From Neurospora tetrasperma FGSC 2508 (Eukaryota > Ascomycota > Sordariomycetes > Sordariales > Sordariaceae): 64,000 nucleotides of DNA. A program made the position numbers and the translations under genes. The stretch covers positions 5,936,167 through 6,000,166 of the forward strand of contig NW_009799099.1 of NCBI RefSeq assembly GCF_000213175.1. Direction: 5' to 3'. Every line of letters begins with the position of its first letter. The stretch's first letter is position 1. Shown here piece after piece: positions 21,439 through 32,528 of the stretch. Below the pieces are notes generated by a model. It saw only the letters and a program-made list of their open reading frames with translations, ran no database searches and was not told where the DNA came from.

Positions 21439-23826
21439 TTTGACTGTTGTTTTTGGTTATGAAGTTGCGTGACGCGGGGTAGCTGTTAAATGTGAAAAGG
21501 TGGAAATAAGTATAAGAACGCTTTTCAGGATAGCAGGTTGAGGGTATCACAAACAAGAATGAAGAGGATGAAAAGAGGAAGATGGGACAGAACTGGAAGC
21601 ACTCACGGTTTTGCAGACTGCGGGAATTTGTATGACGAAGGGTTGATGTCCTGCTCAGGAGATTTGGGAAGAGGAGACGGAGAAGAGAGAAACTGCAAGA
21701 GGGTCGACAGTCACGCCCAACAATCCCGTCAGTGGTTCAAGGACGAGGAAGGAAGTGGAGGGATCGTAGGTCAGCCAGCGGGGCGGCCGAGCATAGCACC
21801 GACGCTCTAGCCGCGTTTTCATTGGCCAGGACACCCAAACAGAGCAAGAGCTGCGTTGTGCCCCTCACTAGTGGTCCAAGGTGGGGGGTTGACGACGAGC
21901 ATTGAGCAGGGAGCTGTCTCCAAAATGACAGACCACTTGCAGCAACCCGCAGCCCAGACCCTCCAAAGAGTGGACTGCGCCAAGCGGCCGTCTTCCCGAC
22001 GCTTGCTTGTCAGTGTCGCGTCACTGCTTTGGTCGGGGTTCTTGTCCGGGGGTCCCTCTTGCCATCCGCAGCCAGGTGGCTCCACTGTCACGGCTTGAGC
22101 ATTGCCGGACCGTCACATTCATTTCATCAAGGGCAGTCTTGGCCGTCGTCACCTCACAATGGCAGACTTTCTTCAAGCCAGTGTCGTCATCCCGTGTTTT
22201 CGACATTGGATCATATTAACGATGTTGCTCGCTGTCTGGTTGGCGGCGTGTTTGGAGCTTCAACTTTATCCTGACAACGAATCAAAAGACCGCCAATTCA
22301 ACCCGTCGAAAGACTTCACACCTCCCCTTTCCGTTCTTTCACTGGCTACTATTCCATATCCATCTCCAGAACTGAGACCATATGCCATGCAGCCTCCTTT
22401 CGGAAGGTTAGACAACAGACAAAACCCTTGCCCTCAGGTCTCGTGCCCGTCAAATGTGTCAAGACTTCGCCGAATTTGTCGTGGTTTGGATTGTTGGAGA
22501 ACGTGAAATGGAAAAGATCGGAATCCGGGGTTCAGGATCGCGATGAATGACCTCGGTCCGACATGACACCACTTCACCGCTCAATATCGGCGACACTCAT
22601 CGTGATGATGGTTTCCAGGATGACTACGGCTTTGGCGTATATGATATAAAGCCGGACCCTCGTTGTCACCCTTGGCCACCAATACCATTACGGTGGCATC
22701 ACAGCAAGCGAGACACGTAGGTAGAAGGTAAAGGAAGGTATTGACAATCGCGGTACTCGGACACGCTACTTTCTGTGATAGACAGTCAATCATCAGGGCG
22801 GTCTTGACCGACTGGACATCACTGACACAGGCTGTTGAAGTGAACAATGACTCGACCGATGACCTCATTGGGAGCCACTCTGGATTGCATCTCCCCATCG
22901 CGAGACCCTGTCGAGGGCCTCGAGAACCCCAGGGTTCCCAGGGGAACCTTTCGAGTGGAATTTACCCCTGGATTGGGTTTCTTCGGGTTCCATTCTCCCG
23001 TCTCTTCCCGGGACGTGTTGTTTGTTCATCCAGCTCACGGAACGGAACCGTTATCGCCAAGACCCGGGACTCCCCGGATTCAGACCCGCTTGCCCCGCAT
23101 TCTTCCCCAAGTTCCCGTCCGGGCTGCCGAAGCAACGAACTGAATGAGCCACGTGAACAAGCATCCGGGGATCGCGTTGTTGAGCCGGCAGTATCTTTAA
23201 ATGCATCGTGATCCCGGCCGCTGATAATCTTGTGGTTGCCATGTGTTGATGCTCTGCCACAAGGCTCAAGCCGCAAGCTCAGTGACCGGCACCTCGGTTA
23301 CAAGGCTGATCCTCTTAGCCGGCAGGGACTTTTCCCGGCTTCCCCCATTGGTTCTCCTTCGGTATGCTTTTTTGTTCATCCTTCTCAATGTAGCAGCTCT
23401 TTCTACTTCCTTGCGTGAAAAAGTTGACCACACCCAATGCTTCTCCCAACCGGTACTGGCAAGAACTACGACCTTCTTATCCCATCTGCGCGCCTCAATA
23501 CCATGAAGTCACGGGCATACATCCGTCCTAAACAGTCTATTTCCCGCACCTCACCTTTTCTACCCAGGCTTCTCTTAACACAGAACTCGCTGGACACCTT
23601 TGACGGATGTCGTAAAGTTGGTTGTCACTCGGGAAGCCCATCCCACCGCCCACCTCTCGTCATGGAAGTGCAAGCTTAAACTGGCCAAAGAAACACTGGA
23701 AGTCACCGAGAAAATCATCAGACTTCCGAATTCACAAGCACATCTTACCAGTAACAGCCAGAATCAAGCAGATGTGCAAAAATTATTTCAATTATTCGTC
23801 GTATCGCAAACCGGCAAGCCCGACCT
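21439..23826. other. fba promoter and intergenic region
   Basis: The first 170 bases should be the fba leader with its UTR intron, and the promoter is to the right. The rest contains only short overlapping frames without motifs. No RNA gene recognised. Confidence 0.5.
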
Positions 23827-24623
23827 CTACTTACGGCCAGAAAAACCAGTGAACGGCTCAAGGAACAGAATCTTGATAGGAGCAGCGAAGAGATCCTCCT
23901 TCGTGGCAGTCTCGATCAACCAACCGAACTTGGGGCTCTCCTTGTGAGCGTTGAAGGCAGCCTCGTCGGCGTAGCTGCGGACAGTGTAGTGTATATGTTA
24001 GCCACGGTTACCTACTACCAGACATGAGATGAAAGAGAGAGAGAGATCACAACAACTTACATCTCCTGAATGACGATAACAGGCTTGTCGTCCTCCTTCG
24101 AGGTAGACCAGTGGTACTGGAGCGTGTTGGGCTCGTTGGCCTCAACCCAGGCGGAAATCTCCTTGCCGAGTTCCTTGACCTGTGAAGGGGGAAGAAGGGT
24201 GTTAGTACGTGAGACGGGTATTTGTCAGGGGATGTCGCCATGATTCCGGGAAAGACGCGGTATGATTTTAAATCATGCTAGGTGTGGAATGTTGAAACAC
24301 GTGGGAGACAAGGGCCGATTGTTGATGGTAAGTTGCAGACACAGTGAGGTCGGATGGACCGGATGTTGGCGGTAGAGAGGTAGAGTTTCTCAGTCGGCCC
24401 TTCTCGAGGTTTAGAATTCGTTTGGCAGTCGCAACTGCTCCCCTCAACGGGAGGAGCAGTGAAGGACCACAAAGAAAAAAAGTTGACGATATCGTTGCAC
24501 CTCAGGTCCAGTCGACAGCGGGGAAGCTCCGTTCAGCGGGGTAGTTCAGCATTTCAGGAACCAACTTACGCGCTCAAGCTTGCCCTCCTTGGGGTAAACG
24601 ACGGCAACGAGGTTGAAAGTCAT
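23827..24623 (-). CDS. ABM-domain (antibiotic biosynthesis monooxygenase-like) protein, 106 aa
   Basis: Exons (minus): 24623-24570, 24179-24061, 23974-23827. These give 107 codons including stop, with consistent phases. The first intron is long for this genome (390 nt, GTAAGT…CACAG) and the second is 86 nt. The protein starts MTFNLVAVVYPKEGKLERV and continues with VKELGKEISAWVEANEPNTL, HWSTSKEDDKPVIVIQEI, YADEAAFNAHKESPKFGWL. This is the usual ABM pattern of beta strand, helix with the E-x-N-E-P…L-x-Y turn, and the F-x-x-H-x-x-S/T helix of dimeric ferredoxin-like barrels. Members range from quinol monooxygenases to proteins with no proven enzyme activity, so the substrate cannot be predicted. 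The C-terminal extension ILFLEPFTGFSGRK is short. Confidence 0.9.
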
Positions 24624-26568
<1,945 letters not shown>

Positions 26569-27129
26569 ATGCAAAAAAGAGCGCGTCCCACGAGGCTCAG
26601 TCTCTCTGAGGTCGTTTGGCATCGTGAAACAGAAATGTTACGGTGCCTTCTTCACACTCTTTGCCAAGTGAAAACACCTGCAAGCCAGCCTCAGGCTCCT
26701 CGCAACTCGCACTTGATCCTCCAAAATCCGTCGTCATCGCCCGATCGAGCCAACAACAACAAGCCTACTTGTCCGCCGCTGCAGGTGGCGCGTCATCGTG
26801 TGAACAAGCTTCGAGAGGGGCAGGTTCAACGGCACGCAGTTGTCCCAGTGCTCCAGTTTCCCCCACTTCCCCGTGCCCCAAGCCCAGGAATTTCGTCACT
26901 GACAGTTGAGCTTCTGCCCAGGTTCAAGGAGCCAGATGTCATCCGAGACGCCGAGGACTCTGCGAACGATGAAAAGAACACAGGAGGTGTATTTGACGAG
27001 TGCATAGGGGCTGTAAGATGGAACCCGAGCTACAGCTCTCCTAGTGAGTCGCTTTGCAGGCGAAAGTCGAGGGGAACACCCTATACCTTGGAAGGAGGAA
27101 GCCCTTTGCGGACAAAGGAGCATACATAA
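26569..27129 (+). CDS. Doubtful hypothetical ORF (186 codons)
   Basis: An open frame of 186 codons whose last third (TVELLPRFKEPDVIRDAEDS and an acidic stretch after it) resembles protein by composition, while the first half is Pro/Gln/Arg-rich and shows no domain. No introns, no family and no upstream signal recognised. It could be a 3' exon of an unrecognised gene or chance. Confidence 0.2.
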   Translation: MQKRARPTRLSLSEVVWHRETEMLRCLLHTLCQVKTPASQPQAPRNSHLILQNPSSSPDRANNNKPTCPPLQVARHRVNKLREGQVQRHAVVPVLQFPPLPRAPSPGISSLTVELLPRFKEPDVIRDAEDSANDEKNTGGVFDECIGAVRWNPSYSSPSESLCRRKSRGTPYTLEGGSPLRTKEHT

Positions 27130-27280
27130 CGTGAGTGCTAGTGCCTGTGGAGATTCGAGAGATCGGAGAGTTCGTTCCAGAGGCCCGCATCAAACCCCAA
27201 GATCTCATCCACGACCTTCTTTGTTGACTCTCCACACTTCCCACTTGCATCTTTAGAGGTACCCTCATGCTCGTCGGAGT

Positions 27281-27526
27281 CTATCTCGGCGTTAGCACAA
27301 TGTTCATGTTCATAGGTTCCTTTGCGTTCGTCTTCTCAACAGTTCGGAGAACCTTCGCGATCCTCTCCGAATCGTTGTGTTTGTACTCACCACTTCTGAC
27401 CCCAAAGTCCTCTTTTTTCTCCATGTTGACTGTGTCGACGTTGTTTCTAACACACCCTCTTTTACCGGGGTTCTTGGTATTGGGATCTTCGAACATGTTG
27501 ATGCTAAGAGCATAGTTCCCTCCCAT
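27281..27526 (-). CDS. Doubtful small ORF (81 aa, Asn/Lys-rich)
   Basis: Starts MGGNYALSINMFEDPNTKNP and ends with EKTNAKEPMNMNIVLTPR. Amino-acid composition and codon choice look protein-like, unlike the overlapping frames. A second minus frame overlapping it (start 27585) could indicate a short intron or frameshift upstream. It lies 300 bp left of the solo LTR. Not recognised. Confidence 0.3.
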   Translation of the reverse strand: MGGNYALSINMFEDPNTKNPGKRGCVRNNVDTVNMEKKEDFGVRSGEYKHNDSERIAKVLRTVEKTNAKEPMNMNIVLTPR

Positions 27527-27820
27527 GTTGGTGTCGGATCGTGGCCGGCGGCCTTACCATTCTGGTTGGCATGTGGAACTTTCATGTTGACAATTGTGTC
27601 TTCTGGCCTGATTTAGGAACAGTTCTGCTTGAGTCGATGGGCGAGAAAGGCGTGACGTGAGAGTTACCTATTTGAAGAGAAAAGAGGAAGGGTTGAGTTT
27701 TTTTACACTCACGAAAAACACCACCAGTAAAACGTGCAACCGCGGTATTTGTACTTCATAGCCTACCACCCTTTACCACCGGGCTGTAAGGCAAGTAGAA
27801 ACATGAATCTAACTACGGGC

Positions 27821-27825
27821 CTTAC
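27821..27825. repeat. Target-site duplication CTTAC (left copy)
   Basis: CTTAC immediately precedes the LTR. The same five bases follow it at 28113-28117. Five bases is the normal duplication for LTR-element integrases. Confidence 0.9.
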
Positions 27826-28112
27826 TGTGACGAACCGTTACACGCACAAGAGTATATCGCTGGGAATAACAACGGTAAGAGTAGCCGAAAGGTACTGATC
27901 GATTGTAGAAGCTATTGCTTGCTGAAGAATCAGTATTCGGAAGGCCTGGGGGGCCTTCCTTTATACTGCCTTCTTCAGTATGAGCCGTTGCGCCGGTGAG
28001 GCCATTCCCGGCCGCTCGGCGCCCTGCGCCGTAGCCGGGCGCCGGCTCCCGGCGCGACCCTGATTGGTCTGTCTAGCTTATTTACATAATCAACCCTTAT
28101 TGGATCGTAACA
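27826..28112. mobile_element. Solo LTR (287 bp) of an LTR retrotransposon
   Basis: The sequence starts TGTGACGAACCGTTAC and ends GGATCGTAACA, the TG…CA termini with short imperfect inverted ends typical of Ty3/gypsy-type fungal LTRs, and is flanked by a perfect CTTAC duplication. No internal region or second LTR adjoins it, so recombination between two LTRs has removed the body. G+C is high (GGCGCC-rich centre) and CpA sites are intact, meaning RIP has not acted, which fits a length below the RIP detection limit of roughly 400 bp. A long imperfect hairpin occupies 27922-27978. Direction of transcription is unknown. Confidence 0.88.
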
Positions 28113-28128
28113 CTTACGATAATGTCCG

Positions 28129-28476
28129 GTGCTTTCTTGTTTATTACCATGGTTTACGTGTTGCACACGCCCGGAGCTGATTCAAGTAATTAGAGGTGCT
28201 GTCCATGATTCAACAGCAGGAACTTGCAGCAAGCGCAGCTCACGCGGTTATAGTAACTCCAGACCTGATCGAGAAGTTTCCTTGCTTTTGCTGGGTTATG
28301 AGACGCCCAACTTCTGCTATCCACGGCAGTGGTATCGTGACAATGTTTCTGATGAGGCTGGCGACAGAAACTTTGCAGTAGAGGTACTAGCAAGCAATAT
28401 GGAAAAGTTGGGTGTCGTCAAGATAGAGGCCACAACGGCAGGAGATCCAGTGGCATATCAAGAACACAAACTGTAG
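28129..28476 (+). CDS. Doubtful ORF beside the solo LTR (115 codons)
   Basis: The last 55 residues (from YRDNVSDEAGDRNFAVEVLA to DPVAYQEHKL) have protein-like composition; the first half does not. It begins 12 bases after the right target duplication, so it could be the 3' remnant of a gene cut by the retrotransposon. No family recognised. Confidence 0.25.
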   Translation: MLSCLLPWFTCCTRPELIQVIRGAVHDSTAGTCSKRSSRGYSNSRPDREVSLLLLGYETPNFCYPRQWYRDNVSDEAGDRNFAVEVLASNMEKLGVVKIEATTAGDPVAYQEHKL

Positions 28477-29065
28477 AGCAAGGCGGCCGTACATTTCACT
28501 GCATCGATTGGGAACATGAATACCTCTATGTGATAGAGTTTGACCAATCTTTGATTATTGCGAATACCGACCCTCGGGGTTCGAACATGTGCCTCCCTGG
28601 CCCATCTTAGGCCCATCCTGAATAGCTCCAGTTACCCACCCGGCTTTGTGAAACTTATCCTACTCTCGACATGCTGCTGAGTATCTTTTGGTGTTTTGAT
28701 CATCCGCTTCACAAATCCTGCCCCTCTGATATCATTCATCCGATTTGGAACGATACGAATACCGGATTAAACCTCACAACCGAATTCAATCTGATCATAT
28801 CCTCGATCAGCATTCGCAGAGAGGGAAAGAATACGGCAGTATGAAGGCCAGACTCTATTTTTCTCCACTTTCCAGCTGTCAGCCCCGCTAGCCGTACCCC
28901 TCCCACCTCTACCTCCGTTTGCAATTTTACACCCTACTACCCCATACTCTCGCTTCTATATCCTACAACTACCACGTCGCATCCTGCAACCCAACCCAAC
29001 ATACTACATTCCACATTAAAACAATAGCGATATTATTACACGTAGACGTATAGCGATCCCTCACA
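28477..29065. other. Intergenic region
   Basis: No supported gene. The final 100 bases are a CA-rich leader before the ATG at 29066. Confidence 0.5.
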
Positions 29066-29398
29066 ATGAGTAACAACAATTCCAATTCAGACTATGACCA
29101 TTTTCCATTTGAAACTTTCCTATAGCGTGGCCGTACCCTAGACGAACCTAGGACAGAGTTTAATCCCGAGATAAATAACGAGGAAGTGACTACCTCTACC
29201 TACTTGATCGAGAAGGTCCGAACTTGTTCATTCAATGACACTACTGCTGTTTTGTGGCAGCTCGCAACGATTAGTGAGAATGCCAGGTATTGGGTAGGTA
29301 CTCTGCATAAAAGAACCAAGTACCATGGCCAATTCTATTTCAGCCAAGATGAGGGAGGAACCAGAGTGTGATGCGTCAGTGCCCCGATGCTCCTTCCA

Positions 29399-29432
<34 letters not shown>

Positions 29433-29671
29433 AACAGGTAGGTAGTCGTAGGTGTACCTTATGGAGTTTTACTTGCTGACACTTGTCCTTGCCTGAATAG
29501 GCCGGAGACTTGGAAGCCCCAAAGGGGCGAAATTGCATCGCTTCCTGATAAGAACGTAATCCTTGAACGCCTCAAGTATGATAATACCTGCCTGTCTGCG
29601 GACCGAACATCACAGTTACATGCTATTACACTTCTCGCCCAGGCTGGAGAAAGGAAAAAGAGGCAGGAGTG
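29066..29671 (+). pseudogene. Probable pseudogene with in-frame TAG; two exons, unknown family
   Basis: From ATG 29066 the frame reads MSNNNSNSDYDHFPFETFL, then TAG (29123-29125), then continues coherently RGRTLDEPRTEFNPEINNEE through VLWQLATISENARYWVGTLH to about 29368. A GT donor near 29369, a GCTGAC branch and an AATAG acceptor near 29500 join it to a second coding-like stretch, ETWKPQRGEIASLPDKNVIL … LLAQAGERKKRQE, with stop at 29669-29671. TAG replacing CAG (Gln) is a single C-to-T change of the RIP type. The gene may be dead, or the true start may lie elsewhere. It sits between the solo LTR and the MITE. No homologous family is recognised. Confidence 0.4.
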
Positions 29672-29976
29672 ACATACCGGTCGCAGAAACCGTGCTTATG
29701 CAGTTCAGCAGCGTTGCGCTGAATTGCCATGCATCGGTTCATTTGTTCTCGAGCCAGGGACTTCTCCTTCTCGTCAGTCACCGACTCCTTAAGGGCGACT
29801 GCACGCAGGGTGAGGGGGGACGCCCGGTCGCACCGCTTGCCGTCATTGTAATAGCGGGAGCAGGCGGCGCGACTAGGCGCCGTGAGGTAGCGCCGGCCCG
29901 CATTAAGGCAAATAATGCAGGGGCGCCAGTTCTTCTCGTAGGCTCGCGAGGGATTCTGCCACCCGGTGGTTATTCT
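29672..29976. other. G+C-rich stretch left of the MITE
   Basis: The region 29800-29960 is unusually rich in GGCGCC-like words and resembles in style the centre of the solo LTR, but no termini or target duplication could be defined. Confidence 0.4.
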
Positions 29977-29978
29977 TA

Positions 29979-30567
29979 AGGCCGTGTTCGTTCTGGCAGT
30001 AGTGCAGTAAGGGAATCTCTTCTAACCCTAACTTAAAGCTTTTCTACCACCAAAAAAATGCTTCCATTACTGTACTAGTGTTCGGGGCGGCACGCCGCGC
30101 CCTTCCGTATGGGTGCAAGGCTGGATTCTGGGTTGTTGCGTGTAGAGCTGGATTCTAAATTGTTACGTACAGAGCTGGATTCTGGGATGTAGCCCGCCAG
30201 TACCTCTATATATTTGGATTTTAGGCTGGCCGTTTCTTTCTCAATAATTCGTATACTTTAGAAGTTAATGCCAGGGGGCTGCGCCCCCCGGGACCCCCCC
30301 TTAGGAGTATTTACACGAAAAGTCCACGAAAGCGCGAAAAACGGCTGTACGGGAATGTACTAATAGAAAAAGCGCGAAATTCAGATAGTGCTAACAATTC
30401 TTTTGCGGGCGAAAAGGGGGTTTTCGGTCTGTGCGCTATGATTTGGGTAGTGCGAGTAGGATTTTCCGTGGAGACCGCCCGCGAAAAGCACTAACACCCT
30501 ACCTTTGCAGTCCAGAAATCTTGCTCGTGTAGGTATATAGAGACTACTGCCGGAATGAACACGCCCT
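29979..30567. mobile_element. MITE (589 bp) with ~25-bp inverted repeats and TA duplication
   Basis: The left end AGGCCGTGTTCGTTCTGGCA(GTAGT) and the right end, read in reverse complement, AGGGCGTGTTCATTCCGGCA(GTAGT), match at 22 of 25 positions. Each terminus is flanked by TA (29977-29978 and 30568-30569), the target of Tc1/mariner-type transposases. There is no coding capacity. The interior holds a three-copy 27-bp tandem repeat (from 30120) and a strong GGGGGC/GCCCCC hairpin near 30272-30300. A non-autonomous element mobilised in trans is the simplest reading. A PIF/Harbinger origin (TTA target) fits less well because the two ends would be out of register by one base. Confidence 0.8.
30120..30192. 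repeat. 27-bp tandem repeat inside the MITE (about 2.7 copies)
   Basis: Three successive units begin GCTGGATTCT at 30120, 30147 and 30174. The first two are complete and differ at a few C/T and G/A positions; the third is partial. Confidence 0.85.
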
Positions 30568-30606
30568 TAGACTCGGCAGGATAAGCTCAGTTCCGAAAGA
30601 ATCTAC

Positions 30607-30876
30607 GTGAAATTCCATCCGGTGAGTACCTCTTTTCTTTCAACTGCAATTACCACGAACCATATAGACGCTGCTAACCACCCCTCACTTTGCCCTTCTA
30701 GATCTCGGCCTTTGGGGGAAGAACCATACCTTCTGGACGGCTGCTGGTACCCACAAGCACAAGTATACCTCTACCAGTACGGATATCCAACTCTATACCC
30801 GTATGTATATCCCTACTACTGGCCTTACGCCTATCTGGGTCAGTGGCAGGCAGCCTTCCCTTTTCACGAGCTATAG
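30607..30876 (+). CDS. Doubtful Tyr/Pro/Trp-rich ORF (89 codons)
   Basis: Begins 40 bp right of the MITE. The C-terminal half holds twelve tyrosines in 37 residues with alternating Y-x-Y spacing (for example YQYGYPTLYPYVYPYYWPYA). A good donor (GTGAGTACCTCT at about 30620) lies near its start, so only the 3' part may be a real exon. No family recognised. Confidence 0.25.
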   Translation: MKFHPVSTSFLSTAITTNHIDAANHPSLCPSRSRPLGEEPYLLDGCWYPQAQVYLYQYGYPTLYPYVYPYYWPYAYLGQWQAAFPFHEL

Positions 30877-31678
30877 TAGAACTCTAGGACCAGATACCCG
30901 CGATCGTGGCGTCGCATGCCCGTCAGCCGTGTAAGCGAATGGCCCCACTCCACCCCCGGTTAGCGCTCTGGAGGGTTCCATGTCGCCCACAGCCTGAAGT
31001 CTTGGCGGCGACGCCCTGTCTTGGCATCAACCTTGTTCTAACCTCCTTCCTTCCGTCCATCCGGTGGCTACCCTTATTGCAAAACGCCCTATTCCAAGCA
31101 GCGTACTACGAAAATTCACGATATACCAGACAGACTTCAACTCGAAGTAGTTCCTCTTCATTTTCCAGGAACGCATGGATGCCGGTTATGTTACAAGGCT
31201 GACAAGTCCCGACCCCCGAATATCCCATTTCATCTCCCATTTTCCCCAGCCGGACCTACACATTGTGACATATACAGTCTGTGGCTATGCCGAGTGTAGA
31301 CAGAGAGAGGCTGAAGAGACGCTATGTTCCACAACAGGCGGGACCACAACATGTGTGGTTCGCTCGTTGACGCAGAGCTGGTAGGGAACATGGACAACGA
31401 AACCTTTCGTTCTGTGATGGACAAACATTAAGGTACGATGGATCGAATCATCCGAAACCCTTTGGTACTACTGGGCCGTGCGGCTCCAGAGTCAAGACGG
31501 CATGAGAGCTGTATAAGATGTTGGACTACCTCCTTGTTAACAATCTTTTACTAAAAACATTTAGTCCACGGGCTGTAGGTTAAGCTGTTGGCACTGGCCG
31601 CAGACAGTCTAGGACAAAGTTTCATATGAAAGCGCCCCTCAAGAGGAACATTTCATCAAAAGGCCAAATACCTCCAGA
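30877..31678. other. Intergenic region
   Basis: No supported gene; short frames only. Confidence 0.5.
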
Positions 31679-32528
31679 ATGCTCGGTTGCAGCCTCACCA
31701 ACCTTGCTGCACAGATTAGGTGGCTGCCCAAAAGGGAGAAAATTCTCGAAGAATCCCCTGAGAAAATCCCGTCTGGTCTCGACAGCGATGCCTTTGGTCA
31801 CCCGGTCCTCATTGTGACCAGGGGTATGGACGAGAAAGGCAGAGTTAGTGTTTTTCTGGTAAGGTATTTACTTTTTAGCTTTGATCACCCCTACATCTAC
31901 ACTCCCTGGAGTTATCCTTTGGTGCTTCCAGAACGTTGGTCCATCTTAATCTGGTGCTAATCGCAAGGTACTCGCCCCTGGCATGCAGATGACATCCTTC
32001 AACAACCGAAACATTCTAGCCAAGTTCCCCTTGCCCTCCCATCGCCGCAACAGGGAGCCATACTGGCCCATCGATCCAACACCCAAGCATCCGGATACCG
32101 GAAACCTCCTCAAGCTCAAAGATAAACGACTCATGGACAAAGCATACTCTTATGTCAACAGCCAAACTTCATATCCCGTTTGCTACGAAATCCTTGAGCC
32201 GTATAAGTCCGAAGACCCGGAGGACGTCTGGGCTATCGAGGAGGAGTCCTACGAAAAACTCACAAAAGGGCGCGACTATGACAGGCTTCATAGTAGCTCG
32301 TGGAGAAAGTCCGGAGAAAAACCGACTTTACCGCTGCCGGAACCAGTGAAGGAGAGGGAGCAGGAAGGGAAGCAAGCCTCTAAGGCTACGAGTAACGACG
32401 AGACACCTGATCTGGCGGAGGAGATTCAGGAAAAGAACCTGAGGGAGTTTTTCGAGGATATCAAGGATTTCCTACCTTGGTCCGATTATAGAAAGATTTT
32501 TGGCATGGTAGATGATCCCGATCCGTAA
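31679..32528 (+). CDS. Fungal protein of unknown function with HPDTG/SYVN motifs (239 aa, two exons)
   Basis: Exon 1 is 31679-31858 and exon 2 is 31989-32528, joined through a 130-nt intron (GTAAGG…GCTAAT…GCAG) that gives …GRVSVFL/MTSFNNRNIL…. The core reads DAFGHPVLIVTRGMDEKGRV, MTSF, then YWPIDPTPKHPDTGNLLKL, SYVNSQTSYPVCYEILEPY and a W/ESY-containing stretch. From memory this spacing of HPV, SF, HPDTG and SYVN motifs is shared by many filamentous-fungal proteins that lack an assigned function. The tail is Lys/Glu-rich and ends with FFEDIKDFLPWSDYRKIFGM. No signal peptide or membrane segment is visible, suggesting an intracellular protein. Confidence 0.75.

Noticed and set aside
30020-30035. 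TAACCCTAA telomere-like word
   Set aside because: A single copy inside the MITE, not an array.
29977-30569. PIF/Harbinger (TTA) assignment of the MITE
   Set aside because: With TTA as target the two termini fall out of register by one base; TA gives aligned ends.
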